Shown here: positions 1-6,822 of the stretch, in pieces | How the letters are laid out: each line of letters opens with the position of its first letter | Position numbering within the stretch: the first letter of the stretch is position 1 | Source of the DNA: Minisyncoccota bacterium | Lineage (GTDB): Bacteria; Patescibacteriota; Minisyncoccia; Phycocordibacterales; UBA9973 | Assembly: GCA_030157745.1 (NCBI GenBank) | Contig: JAOAUE010000008.1 | Coordinates: 1-28,980 of the forward strand | Direction of reading: 5' to 3' | Length of the DNA stretch: 28,980 bases | The notes under the pieces: model-generated | Database searches by the model: none | Seen by the model: the letters and a program-made list of their open reading frames with translations, nothing else | Told to the model about the DNA's origin: nothing | Position numbers and translations under genes: made by a program

Positions 1-44
1 GCTCAGGATTGTGAAATCATAGTCGTCGTGAGACTTCTTGATTT

Positions 45-422
45 CTACATCATCTTCACATCTATATCTACACCAGAAGGCATAGAGAGATTTGTGAGAG
101 CTTCGATGACCTTCGCAGAAGGATTTTCGATATCGATAAGTCGCTTGTGCACACGCATCTCGAACTGTTCTCGCGCATTTTTATAAATGAACGCAGATCG
201 GTTTACTGTGTACTTTTTGATCTCAGTGGGAAGTGGAATAGGTCCACGAACCTTGGCATCATAGCGAGTAGCAGTATCAATGATTTGCTTGGTACTAACA
301 TCGAGAATCTTATTCTCATATGCTCGCACGCGGATGCGAAGCATTGACGCGACGTCATCTTTTGATTTAGCTGTAGCTTTTTTAGAAGCTGTAGCTTTCT
401 TTGTTGGGGTTTTTGTAGCCAT
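45..422 (-). CDS. rpsJ: 30S ribosomal protein S10
   Basis: S10 of the small ribosomal subunit, also NusB partner (NusE) in other bacteria. The S10 core begins near residue 27 (SMLRIRVRAYENK) and contains the family block RGPIPLPTEIKKYTVNRS and the C-terminal stretch PSGVDIDVKM. The protein is 125 aa against about 102 in most bacteria; the excess is an N-terminal Ala/Lys/Thr-rich tail of some 26 residues, probably disordered and RNA-binding. It follows tuf by 108 bp, the usual tuf-rpsJ order. No Shine-Dalgarno motif precedes the ATG. The protein ends two codons after the normal S10 end; the sequence beyond it to the window edge shows no recognisable rplC start. Confidence 0.96.
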   Translation of the reverse strand: MATKTPTKKATASKKATAKSKDDVASMLRIRVRAYENKILDVSTKQIIDTATRYDAKVRGPIPLPTEIKKYTVNRSAFIYKNAREQFEMRVHKRLIDIENPSAKVIEALTNLSMPSGVDIDVKMM

Positions 423-530
423 ATTAGTGAGTTTCTAAAGTTATAAAGTGGAAAGTTATCAAGCTAATATCGTATGTTTTTCTTAATGAACTTTACAAAC
501 TTTATGAACTTGAAGAACTTTTAACTTACT

Positions 531-1721
531 TTAGGCGATTATTTTTGTAACAACACCTGCACCAACTGTTCGGCCTCCTTCTCGGATAGCAAAGCGCATT
601 TGGTCTTCCATGGCCACAGGAGCAACAAGCTCTACTTCAACCTTTACAGTGTCTCCTGGCATAACCATCTCAACACCTGCTGGAAGAGTAACTGAACCAG
701 TCACGTCTGTTGTTCGCACGTAGAATTGAGGCTTGTAACCGTTCATAAATGGAGTGTGTCTTCCACCTTCTTCCTTCTTAAGAACGTATACTTCACCTTC
801 AAACTTTGTGTGAGGCTTCACTGAACCAGTCTTTGAAAGCACTTGTCCACGTGTAAGCTCTTCTTTTTTAACACCACGAAGTAGGATACCTGCGTTGTCT
901 CCAGCTTGACCTTGATCGAGTTGTTTGTTGAACATTTCGATACCAGTCACAGTTGTCTTCATAGTATCTTTGATACCCACGATTTCAACTTCTTCACCTA
1001 CTTTTACAACTCCGCGTTCGATACGACCTGTAACAACTGTTCCACGTCCTTCGATAGAGAAGATATCTTCGATAGGCATAAGAAATGGCTTGTCAAGATC
1101 GCGAACTGGCATAGGGATGTATTCATCGAGTGCCTTTGTAAGCTCAAGAATCTTTTGTGCCCATTGGTCATCAATAGATGTAGATTCTAGTCCTTTAAGA
1201 CCTGATCCACGGATAACAGGACAATCTTTGTCAAAACCTTGTTTTCCAAGGATTTCACGGATTTCCTCTTCAACGAGGTCAATCATTTCTGGGTCATCAA
1301 CCATGTCGCACTTGTTTAGGAATACGATCATTTTTGGAACACCAACTTGCTTAGCAAGCAAAACGTGCTCACGAGTTTGTGGCATAGCTCCGTCTGTCGC
1401 TGCCACCACGAGGATAGCACCGTCCATTTGAGCGGCCCCTGTAATCATGTTTTTGATGTAGTCAGCGTGACCTGGAGCATCAATGTGAGCATAGTGACGA
1501 TTTGCTGTCGAATACTCGTTGTGAGAAATGTTGATTGTAATTCCACGTGCCTTTTCTTCAGGCGCTCCGTCGATTTCATCAACTCCTTTTAATTTAACTT
1601 GGTCCCCGTTCATAGAAAGAACGTGGAGAATAGCCGCTGTAAGAGTAGTCTTTCCGTGGTCAACGTGACCAATTGTTCCTACGTTTACGTGTGGCTTTGA
1701 ACGATCAAATGTATCTGCCAT
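531..1721 (-). CDS. tuf: Translation elongation factor EF-Tu
   Basis: GTPase that delivers aminoacyl-tRNA to the ribosomal A site. 396 aa, full length. G1 P-loop GHVDHGKTTL (residues about 18-27), switch I GITINISHNEY, G3 DAPGHADYIKNM, G4 NKCDMVDD, then domain II (FSIEGRGTVVTGRIERG) and domain III ending REGGRTVGAGVVTKII. The G3 box reads DAPGH where many EF-Tu have DCPGH. It has its own strong promoter about 80 bp upstream and so is not simply the tail of the fusA transcript; three unrelated genes lie between fusA and tuf. The leader is AT-rich without a Shine-Dalgarno motif. Confidence 0.98.
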   Translation of the reverse strand: MADTFDRSKPHVNVGTIGHVDHGKTTLTAAILHVLSMNGDQVKLKGVDEIDGAPEEKARGITINISHNEYSTANRHYAHIDAPGHADYIKNMITGAAQMDGAILVVAATDGAMPQTREHVLLAKQVGVPKMIVFLNKCDMVDDPEMIDLVEEEIREILGKQGFDKDCPVIRGSGLKGLESTSIDDQWAQKILELTKALDEYIPMPVRDLDKPFLMPIEDIFSIEGRGTVVTGRIERGVVKVGEEVEIVGIKDTMKTTVTGIEMFNKQLDQGQAGDNAGILLRGVKKEELTRGQVLSKTGSVKPHTKFEGEVYVLKKEEGGRHTPFMNGYKPQFYVRTTDVTGSVTLPAGVEMVMPGDTVKVEVELVAPVAMEDQMRFAIREGGRTVGAGVVTKIIA

Positions 1722-1798
1722 ATAAATAATGAACTAATTAATTTTAATAATTTAAACTCTCGCAAATAAAAACAAAACGCAACATGCGATTGTGCCCT

Positions 1799-1826
1799 AT
1801 CATAGCATTTGGGTATATATTGTCAA
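1799..1826 (-). promoter_or_regulatory. tuf promoter (TTGACA-N16-TATGAT)
   Basis: Reading the minus strand, a perfect -35 TTGACA (1821-1826) is followed by 16 nt and a 5/6 -10 TATGAT (1799-1804). Transcription would begin near 1792, giving a leader of about 70 nt before the tuf ATG. It sits directly behind the terminator of the upstream 141-aa gene, which fits a separate tuf-rpsJ transcription unit. Confidence 0.8.
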
Positions 1827-1834
1827 ATAAAAAA

Positions 1835-1855
1835 GCCCCAAGTTAACCTTGGGGC
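1835..1855 (-). terminator. Intrinsic terminator of the 141-aa gene
   Basis: 8-bp GC-rich stem (1835-1842 with 1848-1855, loop TTAAC) followed on the minus strand by a T-rich run (A-tract 1827-1834 on the plus strand). It lies 22 bp behind the stop codon of the gene ending at 1878. Confidence 0.85.
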
Positions 1856-1877
1856 CAAATGAAGAGCAGGGATTAAA

Positions 1878-2303
1878 TTAGGCAATTTTCAAAAGCCCTC
1901 TGTTGAAATCAACGACAGAACCATCAGCCAGCTGAAGTTCCGGAATTTCATAGCGCTCACAGAATTCGGTAAAAAAATCTGATAATACATCGTTTTTTCT
2001 TGAGGAAAGGACCTTGTTTTGCACAGTACTAACCTTGTCATCAAAATCAACCTTTGCGCTCAAGATAGTAAAAAAAGGCACACAATCGCCCTCTACAAAG
2101 ATATTGAGGATCATAGACTCCTTTTGGGAAATCAGGCAAAACCTGACACCTAAACCATTGATACGGGCCGGCAGAACCACCAGCTCACCTACTGTGCCTT
2201 TGATTTTTTCGTGAGAAATATCAGTTTTAAACCTCTGATGAGCAAAATGAAAAAAAGTTGGGGCCAAATATCTTTCCCTGTTGTTTAATAAATGCTTTGC
2301 CAT
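1878..2303 (-). CDS. Hypothetical protein, 141 aa
   Basis: Not recognised. A soluble, mixed-charge protein without signal peptide, membrane segment or catalytic motif visible by eye. It has alternating hydrophobic strands (GELVVLPARI, RFCLISQ, MILNIFVEG) and ends in an Asp/Val-rich segment followed by FNRGLLKIA. It is a free-standing unit: its own promoter (TTGACA at 2347-2352) and its own terminator (1835-1855) bracket it. It is one of three genes placed between fusA and tuf, which are adjacent in most bacteria, so it looks like a lineage-specific insertion into the str cluster. Real gene judged likely from length, promoter and terminator; function unknown. Confidence 0.75.
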   Translation of the reverse strand: MAKHLLNNRERYLAPTFFHFAHQRFKTDISHEKIKGTVGELVVLPARINGLGVRFCLISQKESMILNIFVEGDCVPFFTILSAKVDFDDKVSTVQNKVLSSRKNDVLSDFFTEFCERYEIPELQLADGSVVDFNRGLLKIA

Positions 2304-2323
2304 AGTCTAAAGAATTTTTAATG

Positions 2324-2352
2324 AAAGTAACACAATATGTACTCTTTGTCAA
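2324..2352 (-). promoter_or_regulatory. Promoter of the 141-aa gene
   Basis: Minus strand: perfect -35 TTGACA (2347-2352), 17-nt spacer, weak -10 TACTTT (2324-2329). It would start transcription about 14 nt before the ATG at 2303. Confidence 0.55.
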
Positions 2353-2364
2353 AGATTCGCTCTT

Positions 2365-3033
2365 TTAAGCGATGTTTGACAATACATTTTGTACATAAGT
2401 CTCAGGACTCATTTCTTGCTCCCAATTTAGGTCTTCTCCTATTGTTTGAGCATTAAAAGAACTTTTAGCACTTTCTGTCCCTACCCTACCTGGCTCCTCA
2501 AGAATAACTTTTTTGAACAAATTTTCTTTATCCAATCTTTTGGCGAATTCTGAAACCTTTATCATACTTCTAACATAACCTTCTTCTCCTGCCCTAAAAG
2601 GGTGGTTTTCATCAAAATGTGCTGCATGTGAGCTAATAATGATAATAGTTGTTTGATTCAAAGTGTCACCAAAAACCTCTCTGAGAGACGCCACTGCGAC
2701 TTTCTTAGTTTGAAAATTTGCCTTGTCTAATTCTTCTATAGCTATCTCTTGTGTTTCAAATTCATTATCCCAAGCAAATCTTCCTGCAGATAGAACTACT
2801 AGATCGATATGTCTACGGACACTCTTTATCTCATTGAAAAAAGAAATAAAAGAATCCAAACTTTCTAGATCAATCTGTTTTGCAAAGAAATTGCCGGAAA
2901 GTTGAGAAAGTTTAGCTATGTTGCGAACTGGCAAAATGAGTTCATACCCTTGTTCTTCTAAAGCTTTAGCAAATGCTCCGCCGATACCTCCTGTTGCTCC
3001 TGTAATTAGCGCTGTTTTTTTCATAATGTTCAT
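2365..3033 (-). CDS. Short-chain dehydrogenase/reductase (SDR) family protein
   Basis: Rossmann-fold oxidoreductase-like protein, 222 aa. The dinucleotide-binding motif TGATGGIG (residues 11-18) and the LSAG motif (81-84, NNAG position) mark the SDR family. The strand before the active site ends in two serines (134-135). The expected active-site YxxxK is altered: Tyr153 is followed at +4 by Met157, with Lys159 two residues later. NAD(P) binding is therefore supported, but classical catalysis is doubtful unless Lys159 substitutes. Two in-frame ATGs exist (3033 and 3024); the first is listed, the second (MKKTALITG) gives a more usual SDR N-terminus. Substrate cannot be inferred; the neighbours are unrelated. 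Confidence 0.85.
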   Translation of the reverse strand: MNIMKKTALITGATGGIGGAFAKALEEQGYELILPVRNIAKLSQLSGNFFAKQIDLESLDSFISFFNEIKSVRRHIDLVVLSAGRFAWDNEFETQEIAIEELDKANFQTKKVAVASLREVFGDTLNQTTIIIISSHAAHFDENHPFRAGEEGYVRSMIKVSEFAKRLDKENLFKKVILEEPGRVGTESAKSSFNAQTIGEDLNWEQEMSPETYVQNVLSNIA

Positions 3034-3064
3034 TTTACTCTTAGATTAACACAAAAACAAAAAA

Positions 3065-3092
3065 CCGTTTTCTGCTACAGAGCAGAAAACGG
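3065..3092 (-). terminator. Intrinsic terminator, perfect 12-bp stem
   Basis: Arms 3065-3076 and 3081-3092 pair perfectly around the loop ACAG. An A-rich run precedes it on the plus strand, giving a minus-strand T-tract just behind the 67-aa gene ending at 3099. A short T-run on the other side could make it work in both directions. Confidence 0.85.
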
Positions 3093-3098
3093 CTTTTA

Positions 3099-3302
3099 TT
3101 ATTCGTCTTCCAAAGATTCCAGCGCCATTTTCATGGCTTCAGGGGAACAAAGATCTTTTTTTAATGGGTCAACATCTTTGTTAAAAACAAAATCTCTATT
3201 TAGAGTAGGCTTTATTTCGTTACAAGCTATTGACTGAGTATACGCATAAAACACTTGCTCATCCTGAACGATGACCTTAGCTTTGTCTTTTTTATGTGAC
3301 AT
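3099..3302 (-). CDS. Small hypothetical protein, about 67 aa
   Basis: Not recognised. Lys/Asp/Glu-rich small soluble protein (MSHKKDKAKVIV...) with a C-terminal acidic end (ESLEDE). The frame is open back to an ATG at 3338, which would give 79 aa. That ATG lies inside the stem of the fusA terminator (3331-3360), with GGCGG directly abutting it, so the internal ATG at 3302 is preferred. It sits between fusA and the SDR gene, closely followed by a strong terminator. No clear promoter was found; it may be expressed by read-through of the fusA terminator. Confidence 0.55.
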   Translation of the reverse strand: MSHKKDKAKVIVQDEQVFYAYTQSIACNEIKPTLNRDFVFNKDVDPLKKDLCSPEAMKMALESLEDE

Positions 3303-3330
3303 AGATTTTTCTTTTACTATATCATCTAAC

Positions 3331-3360
3331 AAAAACATCCGCCAATTGGCGGATGTTTTT
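3331..3360 (-). terminator. fusA intrinsic terminator
   Basis: 13-bp perfect stem (3331-3343 with 3348-3360, loop AATT), GC-rich in the inner part and flanked by A/T runs. It lies 5 bp behind the fusA stop codon, with a T-tract on the minus strand. Confidence 0.85.
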
Positions 3361-3365
3361 GTTTT

Positions 3366-5507
3366 TTAAGATCTTGATTTTATGATAGTATCAGCCACAT
3401 TTTGAGGGACGATATCGTATCTCAAGAACTCCATAGTAAATCCAGCACGTCCTTCAGTCATAGATCGAAGTGTGGTCATGTAACCAAACATCTCAGAAAG
3501 AGGCACAACGGCAGTTACTGCTTGGTTGAGACCGCGAGTCTCCATTCCTTCGATAAGTCCGCGACGTGATGATAAAGAGCCGTTTACATCTCCCATGAAC
3601 TTGTCCGGAGTTACAACTTCTACCTTCATCATCGGTTCAAGGATAACCGGTTTCGCAGATCGACATGCATCTTGGATAGCCATAGAAGAAGCTATTTTGA
3701 AAGCCATTTCGTTTGAGTCAACTTCGTGGAAGCTTCCATCATATAGATCAACAGAAACATTTTCCATTTTAAATCCAGCAAGGATACCTCTATCGAGACC
3801 TTCTTTTAGACCCTTTTCAATAGCCGGGATGAATTCTCCTGGGATAGCCCCTCCTTTGATGTTGTTGATAAATTCAAATCCACCATTGCGCTTTGTGTTC
3901 TTTGGAAGATCTTTGTCATCCACACTTTGATCCATAGGTTTGATCTTGATCTTTACGTGACCGTAGTTACCCTTACCTCCAGATTGCTTGATGTATTTAC
4001 CTTCTGCTTGTGATTCGCCAGTAATAGTTTCGCGGTACGCAACTTGTGGTTTCCCAACGTTTGCCTCCACTCCAAACTCTCGCTTCATACGATCAACGAT
4101 AATTTCAAGGTGAAGCTCTCCCATACCTGCAATAATAGTTTCTTCTGTTTCTGGGTCGGTAGAGACTTTAAATGTTGGGTCTTCATCAGCGAGCTTGCTA
4201 AGCGCCATACCCATTTTTTCTTGGTCAGCTTTTGTCTTTGGTTCAATACGAAGGTTAATAACTGGTTCTGGGAACTTAATACGATCGAGGGCTACAGGAG
4301 CTTTTTCGTCACAGAGAGTATCTGATGTCTTTGTATCTTTGAGTCCCACAGCTGCCGCGATTTCTCCAGCAAAAACCTTTTTCACTTCTTCGCGCTGATC
4401 AGCTTGCATTCGCACGATACGAGATAGACGTTCTTTGTTGCCTGTTCTAGGGTTATAAACATATGAACCAGCTTCGATAGTTCCAGAATAAACACGGAAG
4501 AAAACAAGCTGTCCCACAAACGGGTCAACCATACTCTTAAAGGCAAGAGCAGAAAATGGAGCATTGTCGTCTGCTGGTAAAGATATAGACTCTTCAGTAT
4601 CAGGATTTGTTCCAGTGATAGCCTTGATGTCTGTTGGAGCTGGTAGGTAGTCTACAACAGCATCTAGAACTAGTTGAACACCTTTGTTTTTCAAAGCAGA
4701 ACCGGCATAAACTGGGAAGATAGCGTTGGCGATAACAGCTTTTCGAAGTGTCTTTTTGAGTTCAGGAAGACTTGGAATATTGCCTTCCAAATAAGCTGAC
4801 ATTTGATCGTCATCATTTTCAACAATGCGCTCTATGAGTTCATCGTGATACTTTTTAGCATCTGCCATCATATCCTCTGGGATTTCTTTTTGGACAACCT
4901 TATTACCCATGTCTCCTTCGAAATAGTAAGCTTTCATTTCTAGTAGATCTACCACTCCTTCGTGTTTGTCTTCAAGTCCGATTGGTATTTGTACACGCAC
5001 TGCCTTTTTTGATAGTCGGTCGAGGATAGTTTTGTATGAGTGCTCAAAAGAAGCACCTATTCGGTCGAGCTTGTTTACAAAACAAATTCGAGGCACGTTT
5101 GCTTCGTCAGCATAACGCCAGTTGGTTTCTGATTGAGGCTCTACCCCAGCCACACCATCGAAAACAACAACAGCTCCATCGAGAACTCGAAGAGAACGCT
5201 TAACCTCAACAGTAAAGTCGATGTGTCCAGGAGTGTCGATGATGTTAAATCGGTAAGAGTTCTTTTTGTCTCCAGCTGAGTATGTCGGGATCCAGTTACA
5301 TGTCACCGCTGCCGCTGTGATAGTGATACCACGCTCACGCTCTTGTTCCATCCAGTCAGTAGTAGTCTCTCCATCGTGAACTTCACCTATTTTGTGACTC
5401 ATACCTGTGTAATAAAGCACGCGCTCTGAAGTTGTTGTTTTACCCGCATCAATGTGGGCGATAATTCCGAAGTTTCGGGTTCTATCTAATGGGTATTCTC
5501 TTTGCAT
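3366..5507 (-). CDS. fusA: Translation elongation factor EF-G
   Basis: Ribosomal translocase GTPase, 713 aa. G1 AHIDAGKTTTSERVLYYTG (residues about 17-35), switch I with ERERGITITAAA, G3 DTPGHIDFTVEV, G4 NKLDRIGA, then domain II (FVGQLVFFRVYSG), domain III, domain IV and a C-terminal domain V ending MTTLRSMTEGRAGFTMEFLRYDIVP. All family blocks are present with no interruption. It is transcribed from its own promoter (5579-5607), separated from rpsG by a 326-bp structured spacer, and ends in a clear terminator. This departs from the usual co-transcription of rpsL-rpsG-fusA-tuf. No Shine-Dalgarno motif precedes the ATG. Confidence 0.98.
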   Translation of the reverse strand: MQREYPLDRTRNFGIIAHIDAGKTTTSERVLYYTGMSHKIGEVHDGETTTDWMEQERERGITITAAAVTCNWIPTYSAGDKKNSYRFNIIDTPGHIDFTVEVKRSLRVLDGAVVVFDGVAGVEPQSETNWRYADEANVPRICFVNKLDRIGASFEHSYKTILDRLSKKAVRVQIPIGLEDKHEGVVDLLEMKAYYFEGDMGNKVVQKEIPEDMMADAKKYHDELIERIVENDDDQMSAYLEGNIPSLPELKKTLRKAVIANAIFPVYAGSALKNKGVQLVLDAVVDYLPAPTDIKAITGTNPDTEESISLPADDNAPFSALAFKSMVDPFVGQLVFFRVYSGTIEAGSYVYNPRTGNKERLSRIVRMQADQREEVKKVFAGEIAAAVGLKDTKTSDTLCDEKAPVALDRIKFPEPVINLRIEPKTKADQEKMGMALSKLADEDPTFKVSTDPETEETIIAGMGELHLEIIVDRMKREFGVEANVGKPQVAYRETITGESQAEGKYIKQSGGKGNYGHVKIKIKPMDQSVDDKDLPKNTKRNGGFEFINNIKGGAIPGEFIPAIEKGLKEGLDRGILAGFKMENVSVDLYDGSFHEVDSNEMAFKIASSMAIQDACRSAKPVILEPMMKVEVVTPDKFMGDVNGSLSSRRGLIEGMETRGLNQAVTAVVPLSEMFGYMTTLRSMTEGRAGFTMEFLRYDIVPQNVADTIIKSRS

Positions 5508-5578
5508 AAAAATGATAAGTTGTTTTGTAAATTTATAATTAAAAATCCGCCCGACCGGGGCAAAACTTTAGTTCAAAT

Positions 5579-5607
5579 ACTATACGATTAAAAAGCCTTT
5601 TTTGCAA
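5579..5607 (-). promoter_or_regulatory. fusA promoter (TTGCAA-N17-TATAGT)
   Basis: Minus strand -35 TTGCAA (5602-5607), 17-nt spacer, -10 TATAGT (5579-5584). The start would fall near 5572, giving a leader of about 65 nt that contains a short GC-rich fold (GCCC/GGGC, 5549-5561). Confidence 0.7.
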
Positions 5608-5611
5608 CAAA

Positions 5612-5638
5612 AAAACCCTCCGTGGAAACGAAGGGTTT
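5612..5638 (-). terminator. Second terminator-like hairpin in the rpsG-fusA spacer
   Basis: Stem of about 10 bp with one C/A mismatch, loop GGAA, followed on the minus strand by a T-run. Its sequence is the reverse complement of the rpsG terminator at 5788-5815 with one internal mismatch, so the pair forms an inverted repeat enclosing about 150 bp. Confidence 0.65.
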
Positions 5639-5639
5639 A

Positions 5640-5787
5640 AACCAAAACCAACTGCTTGTGAGAATAATAAAAATAACTTTTAAAAAGGGAGAGCCTACTA
5701 ACTGCCTGTTTTGCAGGCTCCCCTTTTCACACTAACCTACTTCTATGGGAAATTCTAACCAAAGCTTAGCATAGGTAAAATAAAAAG
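5640..5787 (-). other. Structured spacer between rpsG and fusA, possible small RNA
   Basis: The 326-bp gap 5508-5833 has no open frame of note. Besides the fusA promoter and two outer hairpins it holds a central hairpin. Arms 5684-5696 (one bulged A) and 5715-5727 give about 13 bp, with a smaller alternative stem GCCTG/CAGGC at 5704-5717 competing for one arm. On the minus strand the large stem is followed by a T-rich run. A weak promoter-like pair (TTTACC-N16-TAGAAT) lies upstream, near 5752-5779. A short RNA, or a leader that switches between folds, is possible but unproven; it resembles no RNA family I can name. Confidence 0.35.
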
Positions 5788-5815
5788 AAAACCCTCCGTT
5801 TCCACGGAGGGTTTT
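5788..5815 (-). terminator. rpsG intrinsic terminator
   Basis: Perfect 12-bp stem (5788-5799 with 5804-5815, loop TTCC), 18 bp behind the rpsG stop, followed by a T-rich tract on the minus strand. Confidence 0.9.
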
Positions 5816-5833
5816 GCATATTTTTGTAAGGAT

Positions 5834-6304
5834 TTACCAAGCAAAGTGGGCAAAAGCCTTGTTTGATTCTGCCATTTTGTGAGTATCCTTTTTCTTTTTA
5901 ACAGCATTACCTTCACCCTTTGAGGCTTGGATTATTTCTTCTGCTAAAGCATTAGCAATAGTGATACCCTTGCGAGCTCTTGCACTCTCGATGATCCATC
6001 TCATAGCGAGAGCTAGACGACGTTCATTGCGCACTTCTCGAGGCACTTGGTAGTTTGCTCCACCGATACGGCGAGAACGCACCTCAACAAGAGGGCCTGC
6101 GTTTTTGATAGCATTTTCAAATACTTCCATTGGATCTTCTACAGACTCTTTTTCTTTTACGATATCAAGGGCGTCATAAACAGCACTGCGAGCAGTGTTC
6201 TTCTTACCATCCCACATGATGCAGTTGATGAACTTCTCAAGCTTAAGTGATCCAAACTTGATATCAGGAGAAACCATATTTCGATTTTTTACAGGTCTTC
6301 GCAT
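5834..6304 (-). CDS. rpsG: 30S ribosomal protein S7
   Basis: Primary 16S rRNA-binding protein that nucleates the head of the small subunit. 156 aa, standard length. Recognisable blocks: MRRPVKNRNMVSPD at the start, KFINCIMWDGKKNTARS, the conserved EVRSRRIGGANYQVPREVR (about 74-92), RRLALAMRWI and the C-terminal HKMAESNKAFAHFAW. It follows rpsL by 17 bp and is surely co-transcribed with it, but a strong terminator just downstream uncouples it from fusA. The upstream AAGAG is too far and too weak to be a confident ribosome-binding site. Confidence 0.98.
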   Translation of the reverse strand: MRRPVKNRNMVSPDIKFGSLKLEKFINCIMWDGKKNTARSAVYDALDIVKEKESVEDPMEVFENAIKNAGPLVEVRSRRIGGANYQVPREVRNERRLALAMRWIIESARARKGITIANALAEEIIQASKGEGNAVKKKKDTHKMAESNKAFAHFAW

Positions 6305-6321
6305 AGTATTTTACTCTTGGT

Positions 6322-6744
6322 TTATTTCTTAACAGCTTTAGGACGCTTTGTTCCATAAGCACTTCTACTCTTTCGACGCTTTTCGATACCTTGAGTATCA
6401 AGCACACCACGAACTATGTGGTAACGTACTCCGATCAAGTCTTTCACACGTCCGCCACGGAGCATAACCACTGAGTGCTCTTGTAGGTTGTGTCCTTCAC
6501 CAGGGATATAAGCAGTAACTTCTTGACCGTTTGTAAGGCGAACACGAGCAATCTTTCGAACCGCTGAGTTAGGCTTTTTTGGAGTAGTTGTAGAAACCTT
6601 TACACAAACTCCTCTCTTAAATGGAGATGGGTAAAATACAGGGCGGTTTTTGATGTGGTTCATACCACGAGAAAGAGCTACCGCTTTGCTTTTGCGAGCA
6701 GTCTTTGTTCTTGGCTTTTTTATAAGTTGATTTATGGTTGCCAT
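6322..6744 (-). CDS. rpsL: 30S ribosomal protein S12
   Basis: Decoding-centre protein controlling tRNA selection, 140 aa. The TTTPKKPNSA block (streptomycin-related Lys) and GEGHNLQEHSVVMLRGGRVKDL block are intact. It carries the roughly 14-residue insertion after the N-terminus seen in Gram-positive-type S12. One notable change: the loop after the methylthiolatable Asp reads VKDLIGVRYH, with Ile where nearly all bacteria have Pro (VKDLPGVRYH). The codon is clearly ATC at that place. It is the first gene of an rpsL-rpsG unit, with a -10 box only 10 nt before the ATG. Confidence 0.97.
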   Translation of the reverse strand: MATINQLIKKPRTKTARKSKAVALSRGMNHIKNRPVFYPSPFKRGVCVKVSTTTPKKPNSAVRKIARVRLTNGQEVTAYIPGEGHNLQEHSVVMLRGGRVKDLIGVRYHIVRGVLDTQGIEKRRKSRSAYGTKRPKAVKK

Positions 6745-6754
6745 TTGTCCCGCT

Positions 6755-6783
6755 ATCCTACTATATATTGTTTATAAACGCAA
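6755..6783 (-). promoter_or_regulatory. rpsL promoter, near-leaderless
   Basis: Minus strand -35 TTGCGT (6778-6783), 17-nt spacer, -10 TAGGAT (6755-6760), and only 10 nt to the rpsL ATG. The same -10 hexamer TAGGAT is used at 16110 and 16624. Confidence 0.55.
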
Positions 6784-6822
6784 CCCTTTGGGCTGATAAA
6801 AGCCCTCTTTCTATAGTAGGAT
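6755..6822. repeat. 11-bp inverted repeat around the rpsL upstream region
   Basis: Arms 6755-6765 and 6812-6822 are perfect reverse complements (ATCCTACTATA). Inside them is a smaller 5-bp hairpin (6790-6794 with 6801-6805). One arm contains the rpsL -10 box; the other overlaps the last codons and stop of the M50 gene. Could be a read-through leader structure or an operator. Confidence 0.45.

Noticed and set aside
925..1431. Long plus-strand open frame opposite tuf
   Set aside because: It is antisense to the conserved EF-Tu coding sequence, its protein is low-complexity Ser/Thr/Arg and it has no promoter or homology; a shadow of codon bias in tuf.
2387..2400. A third copy of the rnhA/pgk element (ATTTTGTACAT in the SDR 3' end)
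   Set aside because: Only 9 bp match, the GTGAT part is absent, there is no partner arm, and it lies inside coding sequence.
5640..5787. tmRNA, SRP RNA, 6S RNA or RNase P RNA in the rpsG-fusA spacer
   Set aside because: None of the signature motifs of these RNAs is seen, and the length is too short for tmRNA or RNase P.
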